DNA of 64,000 bases from Spirochaetales bacterium (lineage in GTDB: Bacteria > Spirochaetota > Spirochaetia > SZUA-6 > JAFGRV01), in the NCBI GenBank assembly GCA_016935735.1, contig JAFGQK010000194.1:1-64000 (forward strand), read 5' to 3'. Below, piece by piece: positions 17,463 to 25,378 of the stretch. The notes under the pieces were generated by a model. It worked only from the letters and a program-made list of their open reading frames with translations. It did no database searches and was not told the origin of the DNA. How positions within the stretch are numbered: position 1 is the first letter of the stretch; every line of letters begins with the position of its first letter. The position numbers and the translations under genes were made by a program.

Positions 17463-18568
17463 AGATATTTTTTCGATTCCTCATTATTCTGCTCTTTATA
17501 ATCCCTGCTTCTCCTGTTTGTTCCGATGATTCCACGGATCTCGTACCAAGAAGAATATATATTGAAAACAGGATAACATCCACAGAGAACTCACTCCTGT
17601 TACCGGTTCCCGGCATGCTTTTTTCACTGATAACAAGTATTGAACCGGTGATTCAGGTTAAAGAAAAAGACCGTGCCAATTCGATTATAACTGCGATGAT
17701 TCAGAAAAAAAGTGATAAAAAGATTGAATTGATAATACAGTTGTACGAGAATGGGAAAAGAATAAAATCTTCGGAATTTATCTATGAAAAGGAAAATTTA
17801 AAATTCAATAAACTCCACCTTTTTTTAAAATCCACTGCAGAGGATTTTGCTGGCTTCCTTGGTCCTGTTAAGCCGGAAACAGTGATGATTGATCTTATCC
17901 AGGATGAAACGACAAAAAGGGATTTCTCGGAGATTGAGTTTGAAAAATCCCTCTCTTACCCTTTTGAGCTTACTCTCTGGTCGTCCATAGTCTACAAATC
18001 GATGGATATTCAAGATAATGCGGATATAATGAGACTCTATTTTGTCGCTCCCCTTCCCCTATGGCTCGATTTTGCCTGGAAATTCGACAGGAATCAGGCA
18101 GTCTATGTTTCTCTTCGCATGGATTATAACACTTATCAATACTTTGATTATGAAAACATTCATGATATGGATGGATCAGAACGACGAGAAATAAAAAGGT
18201 CTGAAAACTTCTCTATTTATGGAGGGATCGGGTACATGTTCAAACCGCCCGGAAAATTTTCTGCCGGATTTTCCCTTTCCCTTTACCTGGGTGGTATCAA
18301 TATAAAAGCGGTTGATTCTATTTCATATGAATCGGATGGATTAAGCCTTGAGCCAGGGGAATCGGAATGGGTGATGGATTTATTCTTCTCACTGCAACTC
18401 ATTTCCAGTTATAATATAACAAAATACTTTTCCGTACATGCAAGAACAGGTATATTTCTGGGTCTTACCAATGTATTCAGTCTATTCGGGGCAGAGCAAT
18501 ATTATGAAGCAGGGAGTTCAGCCGGTGGCGTCGAGATTCTCTCGATCGGTGTATCATACAGATTATAA
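17459..18568 (+). CDS. Outer-membrane-type protein of unknown function
   Basis: A signal peptide (1-22, ending PVCSDD) is followed by a region that looks periplasmic (25-150) and a C-terminal half of alternating hydrophobic strands ending in SIGVSYRL, as in an outer-membrane barrel. The start codon overlaps the stop of the PEGA lipoprotein (ATGA), so the two proteins are made together and may form a complex. I do not recognise a named family. Confidence 0.7.
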   Translation: MKIFFRFLIILLFIIPASPVCSDDSTDLVPRRIYIENRITSTENSLLLPVPGMLFSLITSIEPVIQVKEKDRANSIITAMIQKKSDKKIELIIQLYENGKRIKSSEFIYEKENLKFNKLHLFLKSTAEDFAGFLGPVKPETVMIDLIQDETTKRDFSEIEFEKSLSYPFELTLWSSIVYKSMDIQDNADIMRLYFVAPLPLWLDFAWKFDRNQAVYVSLRMDYNTYQYFDYENIHDMDGSERREIKRSENFSIYGGIGYMFKPPGKFSAGFSLSLYLGGINIKAVDSISYESDGLSLEPGESEWVMDLFFSLQLISSYNITKYFSVHARTGIFLGLTNVFSLFGAEQYYEAGSSAGGVEILSIGVSYRL

Positions 18569-18599
18569 CCAGTTTTTAAAATGTCCCCGTGTCCTGGCA

Positions 18600-21500
18600 C
18601 TAGAACAAATGCCTGAACTTGTTCATGAGTTCTACCCGTGTCTGCACATTAAATTTCTTATAGATATTATAAACATGGGTGGTCACTGTTCTTTGTGAAA
18701 TTTTAAGATGATAACTTATTTCCTTATTTAATAATCCTTTTGCAAGAAGTATGAGTACATCCATTTCCCGGGCAGTAATATTATGCTCGGCACACATCCT
18801 GTTAAAATAAAAATATTCTTTTGTAGATTTTTTATTGACGGATATATTTTCTATTGTCTCCATTAAACGCTTCCCAAGTAATGATATATTCTTCTTTCTG
18901 TCTTTTATCCTGTATTGAATAATGGTCTTGATTTTGGCAATAACTTCATCCAGAAGAAAAGGTTTATAAATGTAATCGATAGCCCCTTCCGACAGACCGC
19001 GAATTTTTTCATCTATTGTATTCTTTGCAGTAAGAAAAATAAAAGGAATAGTATTATAATCTTCATTTTTCTTCAGGGTTAAAAGAAACTCATGACCATC
19101 GATTCCATCCATCATGACATCGGAAATAATAATATCCGGCAGGGGTATTATTTCCAGCTTTCTTAATGCTTCTTTTCCATTACAGGCAAGATATACATTA
19201 TACTCTTCTCTTAAGCTGGTTTTAAAGAAATAGAGTAATTCTACATTATCATCAACAATAAGAATATTATCTTTATCGGGACTTAATTCTTCTTCTTCAA
19301 GATCGTGTATAATATAATCCACAGGGACAGTGTATGGTATATTCCGTATCATTTCTTCATCTGCCGGGGTATGAGATTGAGTAATAATTGAAACAGAGGT
19401 CCCTTTGTTTTCTTCACTTTCAATCCGGATATCTGCACCTATTGATGTTGCAATCTGTTTAGCAATAAAAAGTCCCATTCCCATTCCCTGTGTTCCCGCC
19501 TTTTTATGGGAAAGTTGATAATATGGAAGAAAAATGTGATTCAATCTTTCCCTGCTTATCCCGGTCCCATTATCCTTTACACAAAAAATCACCGAGTCAT
19601 TTTCTTTTTTCAGTGAAACGAGAATTTCTCCTCTCCTGTGTGTATATTTTATTGCATTATCCATAATATTATTGATGATCCTGTCAAATGCATAAGGATC
19701 TGCTTTTATGAAAATACCCGGCATTATCGTTTCCAGTATGGTAATATTCCTTTTTCTGGCTGTTTCTTTAAAAAGGATTATCCTGTTTTGAATAAATTCT
19801 GAAAGATCAACAACCTGATTATGATTATAAATAATCTGCCCGCGCTTCAATTTTTCTACATCGAGATAATTGGTCATATTATTTATTAATAGTGTAATAT
19901 TGTGTTTTATAATATTCAGGTCCGTATCCATTCCTGCTTTTTTTATATAGTTGTCCAGGTAATTCTGTATAAGGGTTAATGGTGTTTTTGTATCATGAGC
20001 GAGATTAATAAAGAATTGTGTTTTCTGTTCATTTGCTTCTTCCAGTTTCTTCTTTGCATGTTCAAGTTCAATTGTCCGTTCCTGTATTTTTGCTTCCAGA
20101 TCAGATGAATATAACCGGATTTCTTCGATATACTCTGCTGCTTTGAGTGTACTGCTTAACTCACCTGCCAGGGTTTCCTGTTTGATTAAATCCAGGGATT
20201 CAGTATCGCAGAGAAAGAAACCGAGAGGTTCATTTTGAAGAAAAAGTGGGAAAACAGTAAGGGTAAATCGCTCCTTTGCTTTTTTTAATCCCCCCGGAAT
20301 CAACTGCCGGGATGGAAAATACGGGGCTTTTGAATCGACATCCAGGCTTTGATCTTTATTATATGAGACAAGGAGTCTTGCATAGTTCCGGTCTATGCTG
20401 TTTTTATCAAATAAACATATATATAATGTTTTTACCCCGAGTTCACTGAATTCATTAATTAAAAACTTTTTTAATTCCTCTATTCCTTTTGTGGAAATTA
20501 GCCATAAACTGGTTTTTTTGTAGGTAACATCCCTTTCCTCTGCTTTTTGTAATAAAAAAAGAAAAACACGTTCGGTAATCGGACCAAGAGAAAAAATTAT
20601 TTTATTAAAAAGATTATGCAGGCATGTTAAAAGACCGGAATCACAATAATTTCCGGCTATTGTAAACAGTGTAGAAACAATCGTATATATTTCAGGTATG
20701 GTGATGCCATGTTCCACTGCCTGGAGGAATACCCTTTCAAGTGCAATCATAAAAGCATCTTCGGATTGCTCATCGATCCAGGTGATAAATGCATCAATAA
20801 GATGTTCAATCCATTTTTTATTTGAAATTTTTCGTGTTATTGTATATTCCAGGTTGTTCAATATAATCTGTGTCATTTTCTTTGCCGTGAGTATGCCTTT
20901 TTCTCTTTTGCTATTGTCCGTACCAGCCAGTACTGGTATTGATGTATTAAATTCCCGGATATCATAAGGCCCGGTACAACCACAGGAATGTCTGACCACA
21001 AGTCTTGTTGGAAGATATATGGTTTCCGGGGCTTTATTGTTTGTGAGTATGGAAACCATTAAACCCATTGCTTGATAACCCATTTCAAACATCGGCTGTT
21101 CCACAGTAGTAAGAAAAGGCAAAACCCCGCAACTTATTTTTGTATTATCAAATCCGCCGATTTTAACATCCTCGGGCACACGGATACCGCGTATATGTAA
21201 TTCCTCCATTGCAGAGATAGCCATATAATCATTTGCACCTATAATAGTATCAAAATCAATGTTACGTTTATCAATAAGTGTGCTTACTGCTTCTTTCCCG
21301 GCAATCTTGCTGAAATTCCCCGGCATAATAAGCCCGGGATCATACGGAATATGATACTCTTCCAGAACCTTCCTGTATTCATCCAGCCTTTGTATTGCAT
21401 CCGGATTTTCTTTCGGACCACATATATATGCGATTCGTTTTGAGTTATGTTTTTCAATAAAATGTGCAAGAAGGTCCCTCATTCCCATGCTGTTATCCAC

Positions 21501-21863
21501 GATAATGTTATGCTTTCCCTTAAGAACAACACCGATACTCACCACCGGAAGAGAGGAAAAACGCTTAAAGAATTGATTTATTTCCTTAACCCCGATAAAA
21601 TGGCCAATGGAATTGCTTAAAGCGATAATTCCATCAATATTCTCTGCACTTACCAGATCATAAAGAGTATTTTTTTGTGCATAGAAATAAAGCGGAGATT
21701 TTACTGCACCCCCCTCAAAACAAAGAAGATTAACATTATAATCCTTTGCAGCTTCAACAATACCTTCACTAATCTGATAAATATAGGCTTCAAAAAAAAG
21801 GCTGCCGAGAAAACCGATAGTAAAACGCCGTGATTGATGTTTTTTCGTGCTTTTTTGTTTCAT
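18600..21863 (-). CDS. Cytoplasmic hybrid sensor: LacI-type sugar-binding domain, histidine kinase, receiver, LuxR HTH
   Basis: A 1087-residue single-chain signalling protein. Domains: LacI/GalR-like substrate-binding domain (about 13-300, 'IGFLGSLFFEAYIYQISEGIVEAAK', 'FDTIIGANDYMAISAMEELHIRGIRVPEDVKIGGFDN'); a helical and GAF-like region (320-560); coiled coil (575-612); HisKA with His623 (LAHDTKTPLT); HATPase (DNAIKYTHRRGE, VKDNGTGI, GMGMGLFIAKQ); receiver with Asp915 (IIISDVMMDG) and Lys near 967; LuxR-type HTH (1025-1087, 'ITAREMDVLILLAKGLLNKEISYHLKISQRTV'). No signal peptide or membrane helix, so sugar sensing would be intracellular. No LacI HTH. The ATG has no ribosome site, and a TATAAT lies 15 nt upstream. 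It is divergent from the GH12 gene, a likely target. Confidence 0.9.
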   Translation of the reverse strand: MKQKSTKKHQSRRFTIGFLGSLFFEAYIYQISEGIVEAAKDYNVNLLCFEGGAVKSPLYFYAQKNTLYDLVSAENIDGIIALSNSIGHFIGVKEINQFFKRFSSLPVVSIGVVLKGKHNIIVDNSMGMRDLLAHFIEKHNSKRIAYICGPKENPDAIQRLDEYRKVLEEYHIPYDPGLIMPGNFSKIAGKEAVSTLIDKRNIDFDTIIGANDYMAISAMEELHIRGIRVPEDVKIGGFDNTKISCGVLPFLTTVEQPMFEMGYQAMGLMVSILTNNKAPETIYLPTRLVVRHSCGCTGPYDIREFNTSIPVLAGTDNSKREKGILTAKKMTQIILNNLEYTITRKISNKKWIEHLIDAFITWIDEQSEDAFMIALERVFLQAVEHGITIPEIYTIVSTLFTIAGNYCDSGLLTCLHNLFNKIIFSLGPITERVFLFLLQKAEERDVTYKKTSLWLISTKGIEELKKFLINEFSELGVKTLYICLFDKNSIDRNYARLLVSYNKDQSLDVDSKAPYFPSRQLIPGGLKKAKERFTLTVFPLFLQNEPLGFFLCDTESLDLIKQETLAGELSSTLKAAEYIEEIRLYSSDLEAKIQERTIELEHAKKKLEEANEQKTQFFINLAHDTKTPLTLIQNYLDNYIKKAGMDTDLNIIKHNITLLINNMTNYLDVEKLKRGQIIYNHNQVVDLSEFIQNRIILFKETARKRNITILETIMPGIFIKADPYAFDRIINNIMDNAIKYTHRRGEILVSLKKENDSVIFCVKDNGTGISRERLNHIFLPYYQLSHKKAGTQGMGMGLFIAKQIATSIGADIRIESEENKGTSVSIITQSHTPADEEMIRNIPYTVPVDYIIHDLEEEELSPDKDNILIVDDNVELLYFFKTSLREEYNVYLACNGKEALRKLEIIPLPDIIISDVMMDGIDGHEFLLTLKKNEDYNTIPFIFLTAKNTIDEKIRGLSEGAIDYIYKPFLLDEVIAKIKTIIQYRIKDRKKNISLLGKRLMETIENISVNKKSTKEYFYFNRMCAEHNITAREMDVLILLAKGLLNKEISYHLKISQRTVTTHVYNIYKKFNVQTRVELMNKFRHLF

Positions 21864-21877
21864 TAACGTATACTCGT

Positions 21878-21883
21878 ATTATA
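21878..21883 (-). promoter_or_regulatory. -10 box of the hybrid sensor gene
   Basis: TATAAT on the minus strand, 14 nt before the ATG at 21863; the -35 region is poor. The predicted leader is about 8 nt without a ribosome site. Confidence 0.4.
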
Positions 21884-21918
21884 TACCTTGTTACTTATTG
21901 ACTATTAGAAACTCTTAT

Positions 21919-21994
21919 ACTTTTGTATAGCATAATATAAGGAGGTTCTTGCAAAAATACCATATTTACTGCAAGAACAAACCTATACAAAAGT
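21919..21994. repeat. Long imperfect hairpin A in the sensor/GH12 intergenic region
   Basis: ACTTTTGTATAG (21919-21930) pairs perfectly with 21983-21994, and inner GTTCTTGCA (21945-21953) pairs perfectly with 21970-21978. The 603-nt gap 21864-22466 holds this hairpin, two more directly after it, the GH12 promoter and its leader; no gene was found in it. Confidence 0.75.
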
Positions 21995-22034
21995 GGAGTA
22001 TTTTAATTCCTTTTAATATAATAAAAATACTCCA
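21994..22034. repeat. Hairpin B, directly after hairpin A
   Basis: TGGAGTATTTT (21994-22004) pairs perfectly over 11 bp with 22024-22034; the loop is 19 nt. It shares one base with hairpin A. Confidence 0.75.
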
Positions 22035-22035
22035 A

Positions 22036-22084
22036 AGCCAATTGCAAAAAATCTATAACTGTTACTGGATTTTTGCAATTGGCT
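22036..22084. repeat. Hairpin C, third in the row
   Basis: AGCCAATTGCAAAAA (22036-22050) pairs perfectly over 15 bp with 22070-22084; the loop of 19 nt contains CTGTTAC. No T-run follows, so it is not a simple terminator. Confidence 0.75.
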
Positions 22085-22261
22085 AAAAGAACACAAATTA
22101 TTTCACTATTATCACTATTTTATTATATCCTTAATTTTTTAAAATTATGTTTCATTTTCTTATCATATCTGACATCTTTTTTATAAAATATTATCTTTCT
22201 ACGAATAATTACGTAGAAAATCCCATATTAATTTATTACGACACATGTTGTTTTACTGTTG

Positions 22262-22267
22262 TATAAT
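22262..22267 (+). promoter_or_regulatory. -10 box of the GH12 endoglucanase gene
   Basis: TATAAT flanked symmetrically by CTGTT (22256-22260) and AACAG (22271-22275). No good -35 box exists, which suggests activator-dependent transcription. The leader would be about 190 nt. Confidence 0.4.
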
Positions 22268-22466
22268 AGTAACAGCAATTTAAAGAATGTCACTGTTACG
22301 TTTGTTTATGGGAAAAAGACACCAGGTGCAGGACCCGGGGCTGTAAATCAATAAGAAGGGGCAGGTATATTATTTATACTCAAAAAGAAAGGAGGAAAAA
22401 AGTTTACATTGGAATTGTAGTGATAAATCAAATTTTTTAATAATATACTATTAGAAAGGAAAAAAG

Positions 22467-23771
22467 ATGAAAAAAAAGGTAATTTTTAATGTAGTAATTA
22501 TTGCTTTACTGGCAGCTTTTGCTGTTCAAGCCCAGGAGACATGTGAAAAATACGGTATTATTGAGGTGAGTGGCGGGCAATATATGCTGGCAAACAATGT
22601 CTGGGGAGCAGATACAAGGCAGTGTATCCGTTCAACAGGATCGACCGGTTTTACTGTTTCCGTATCTGAACACAACCAGGGTTCTGTTGCTGCCTACCCT
22701 TCTATCTGGAAAGGTTGCCACTGGGGGGATTGTACAGTCAATAGCGGGATGCCGGTACGCGTAAGCAGTGCCGGGAGTGCAACCTTCAGCTACAGTGTAA
22801 GCAGTTCACGGCCTTCCGGGGACTACAATGTTGCCGCAGAATGCTGGTTAAGTGCAAGCTCTGATTCCAGCGATGGATATAATGGTGGTGCTGAAATTAT
22901 GGTGGTCCTCGATTATCGTAACATGTACCCGGCCGGTTCCCAGATCGGGACTTTTAATGGCCACGATGTGTATTATGCCAGTGTCGGGTGGAATTTTCTG
23001 ACCTATGTAAAAACCGGGCGAAGTTCGGCAAGTGGTAATATGATGGATTTTATCAATGATGCTGTATCCAGGGGATACGTGGATAGATCATGGTATCTCC
23101 ACGACATGGAAGCAGGATTTGAAATAATGAAAGGCGGACAGGGTCTTACCTGTAATTCATTCTCCTTCTCTGTCGGCGGCGGAGGACCCACAACGACGAC
23201 AACTTCAAGCGGAGGCTATACAACCACGACAACATCATCCGGCGGGGGGACAACGACATCGTCCGGCGGCGGGGGTATTGGCTGCGGTATCTGCAACTGG
23301 TACGGAACTAATTATCCAATATGCTGCACCACACAAAGCGGGTGGGGCTGGGAACAAAACCAGAGTTGTATTTCCCAGAGTACCTGTGATTCCCAGGGTG
23401 GTACAACAACCACATCCAGCGGCGGCGGTACAACAACAACGACATCCAGCGGTGGTTCCACCGCAACCCCGGCACCGACAGTAACACCGGCACCGACCCC
23501 GACTCCCGGTGGTGGAGGCGGCGACATTTGCAGCCCCAGTACCTCCATATCGATTCCCTTTACCCAGGATGGGTCAGGAAATTTTTGCTGGGAAACATCC
23601 AGTCTCGGCAGGTATATCAACTCCTGGAATGTTTCAACGCTGGAAGTAAATGGTGTTGATTTTACCAACAAGTATGTGAGTTCCAGCAACTACCCGGCCC
23701 AGGTAAATGGCAAGTATTACATCCGTTATGTGGCTAATCACGGGTGGAGCCACTTTGAAATAAGAAATTAA
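22467..23771 (+). CDS. Secreted GH12 endoglucanase with CBM10 and C-terminal binding domain
   Basis: Beta-1,4-glucan endohydrolase. Signal peptide 1-22 (AVQAQE); GH12 jelly-roll 23-236 with '[12 protein letters not shown]', '[11 protein letters not shown]', nucleophile Glu143 ([11 protein letters not shown]) and acid/base Glu219 (AGFEIMKGG). A Thr/Ser/Gly linker (237-272) is followed by a CBM10-type domain (273-309: [12 protein letters not shown] ... [12 protein letters not shown]). A second linker (311-352) leads to a C-terminal domain of about 80 aa (353-434) of unclear family, perhaps carbohydrate-binding. No dockerin, unlike the mannanase. AAAGGA precedes the ATG. Export through the type II system is inferred from the signal peptide. 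Confidence 0.92.
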   Translation: MKKKVIFNVVIIALLAAFAVQAQETCEKYGIIEVSGGQYMLANNVWGADTRQCIRSTGSTGFTVSVSEHNQGSVAAYPSIWKGCHWGDCTVNSGMPVRVSSAGSATFSYSVSSSRPSGDYNVAAECWLSASSDSSDGYNGGAEIMVVLDYRNMYPAGSQIGTFNGHDVYYASVGWNFLTYVKTGRSSASGNMMDFINDAVSRGYVDRSWYLHDMEAGFEIMKGGQGLTCNSFSFSVGGGGPTTTTTSSGGYTTTTTSSGGGTTTSSGGGGIGCGICNWYGTNYPICCTTQSGWGWEQNQSCISQSTCDSQGGTTTTSSGGGTTTTTSSGGSTATPAPTVTPAPTPTPGGGGGDICSPSTSISIPFTQDGSGNFCWETSSLGRYINSWNVSTLEVNGVDFTNKYVSSSNYPAQVNGKYYIRYVANHGWSHFEIRN

Positions 23772-23790
23772 TGAACCGGTAAAACCGGTA

Positions 23791-23827
23791 AAAAGGACTG
23801 CCTGTAAAAACAGGCAGTCCTTTTTTG
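23791..23827. terminator. Rho-independent terminator after the GH12 gene
   Basis: A perfect 14-bp stem, AAAAGGACTGCCTG (23791-23804) with 23811-23824, then a T-run. Just upstream is a direct repeat ACCGGTAAA-ACCGGTAAA (23775-23792). Confidence 0.93.
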
Positions 23828-23984
23828 TTATTTTTCATCTTAATCAAACACTGTTATACACCGGTAGAAACGGGAGATTTTTATAGTGATGCCCGGAATG
23901 CCGGGCAGAAGTAAGCACGATCCCAGACCTGCATACCGGGTGCTGTCTTTCTCCAGAATCAAAGAATGTTTTTCTTCACAGCTT

Positions 23985-24038
23985 TCAATAGTCTGAATTT
24001 TCCCAATATATTAATTTCTGGTCAATCAACCGTTTCAT
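23985..24038 (-). pseudogene. Possible N-terminal remnant of a DUF4143-type AAA ATPase
   Basis: On the minus strand an AAGGTGGTGATCATA ribosome region precedes an ATG that encodes MKRLIDQKLIYWENSDY and then stops. This closely resembles the N-terminus of AAA_14/DUF4143 ATPases, which continue with a P-loop; no P-loop follows here in any frame. The rest of the gap 23828-24337 shows a small GC hairpin (TGCCCGG/CCGGGCA at 23892-23909) and no gene. Confidence 0.3.
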
Positions 24039-24337
24039 TATGATCACCACCTTATCAAAATTATAATGAATGAGGATATTCCAGGTAAAAAAAGATTTAT
24101 TAATTATCTTTACCGGTGATATTTGGTTGTCTTATACTTTATAGTGCACAGCATTGGCTACGCCCACAACCAAAATCAAGAAAAGCAGGAAATGAAGTGG
24201 GATAAAACATACATATAAAACCATGTATGATCCGGCCAACGCCAGTACTACCAGGTCGAAAATCCTGGAATAATACCTGCTATTTTCGCCTGGAGCAAGT
24301 ACAGGATAGATTCCAGATATCCGTGTAAGGAGTTATT

Positions 24338-25180
24338 ATGCAAAGAAAGTATATGGTTTATTATCAAATACTGTTTTTTAGTTTTCTTTTTTTCCCCCTT
24401 TCACTTTATGTTTTTTCAGACCAGGTTCTTACAGAAAAAGGACTTCACATCTCTGTTAAGATGCAACCCCGGGACCAGGAGGAGTTCATAAGTTTTGAAG
24501 TGAAGGTAGAGAATCTCACCAACCAGCCCAAAAGTCTTTCCGGCACCATAGTCGTTTACAAAAAAGAATCAAAGCAAAAAATAGGTGAAGGGATCGTTTT
24601 TGTGGGTGTAAAGCCGAAGAAAACAGTAACGAAAATTTCCTACGCCTTTCTGGACCAGGTGGTGAGTGCAGGCAACTGGGAATTTATCGTAGATGTGGTA
24701 TATGATTTTATTCTTGAGGACGACACTTCATCAGATACTACATCAATGGAAGATACCTCTTCAGACGATATACCATATAACAATGATGAGGAGTATGAGG
24801 ATGATACGGCAGATGATATTAATACAACCAGTACAGTGGAACCGGAAGTAACAGAGGAGAATAATGATTCCGATTTACCCGGGGAGGATATTTCCGGCAT
24901 CCCTTCGTTCAGTGAAAAGGAACTGACAGATAATTATTTTTTTATTATGGCAAAGCACAGCGCCTACTGCATCGAAGTGGGCTGGGCCAGTATGGATGAC
25001 GGGGCACATGTCTTTCATCAGGCATATTACGAAGGTCCGAATGAAAGATGGACGTTTGTCCCCCCACAACCAGAGGTATCTGTGATGCCCGGACACAGGT
25101 GTATTGTTTCTGCATCTTCGAACATCGAAAATCACTTTCATTATCTGTTCCCTTTGAATGTACTGAAATATCTGCAATAA
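24338..25180 (+). CDS. Secreted protein with acidic linker and a ricin-type lectin-like segment
   Basis: A signal peptide (about 1-29) leads to a beta-sandwich-like domain (30-125, 'LHISVKMQPRDQEEFISFEVKVENLTNQPKS' and following), an extremely acidic Asp/Glu/Ser/Thr linker (about 128-187) and a C-terminal segment. Part of the latter ('FFIMAKHSAYCIEVGWASMDDGAHVFHQAYYEGPNERWTFVP') matches one repeat of a ricin B-type trefoil, including the final Q/R-W-like motif. Only one repeat is present; a trefoil needs three, so the domain is truncated or unusual, and no continuation was found in the other frames. AAGGAG precedes the ATG. Function unknown; glycan binding is inferred. Confidence 0.7.
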   Translation: MQRKYMVYYQILFFSFLFFPLSLYVFSDQVLTEKGLHISVKMQPRDQEEFISFEVKVENLTNQPKSLSGTIVVYKKESKQKIGEGIVFVGVKPKKTVTKISYAFLDQVVSAGNWEFIVDVVYDFILEDDTSSDTTSMEDTSSDDIPYNNDEEYEDDTADDINTTSTVEPEVTEENNDSDLPGEDISGIPSFSEKELTDNYFFIMAKHSAYCIEVGWASMDDGAHVFHQAYYEGPNERWTFVPPQPEVSVMPGHRCIVSASSNIENHFHYLFPLNVLKYLQ

Positions 25181-25343
25181 AGTATAATTCCAATAGAACT
25201 GGTTATCAATAGAAATTGTTCGAAACTCCTTAGAGAGGGAACCTCAATTACTGTTTTTACAAAGTGGTCTAAACTAAAAACAGCAAAATCTTCTCTGTAC
25301 GATTCCCAATAGATATAATAACTTTTCCAGTTATTCATAGGGC

Positions 25344-25372
25344 TTGACAAGAATTATAGCTTGTCCTATCAT
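25344..25372 (+). promoter_or_regulatory. Strong sigma70 promoter giving a leaderless ankyrin mRNA
   Basis: TTGACA (25344-25349), 17-nt spacer, TATCAT (25367-25372), then 6 nt and the ATG at 25379. The expected start site coincides with the A of the ATG. Confidence 0.7.
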
Positions 25373-25378
25373 TAAAAC

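Noticed and set aside
22300-22466. Riboswitch in the GH12 leader
   Set aside because: The leader has GC patches and two ribosome-like sites but no match to riboswitch core motifs I can recognise, including c-di-GMP types.
25200-25260. tRNA gene suggested by GTTCGAAAC
   Set aside because: No acceptor stem, anticodon arm or D-loop can be drawn around the TpsiC-like sequence; no tRNA was found anywhere in the window.
25141-25338. Minus-strand ORF (MNNWKSYYIYW...) between the ricin-like gene and the ankyrin gene
   Set aside because: The sequence is somewhat protein-like, but it lacks a ribosome site, runs across the 3' end of a supported gene on the other strand and covers the ankyrin promoter. 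Kept only as a possible remnant.
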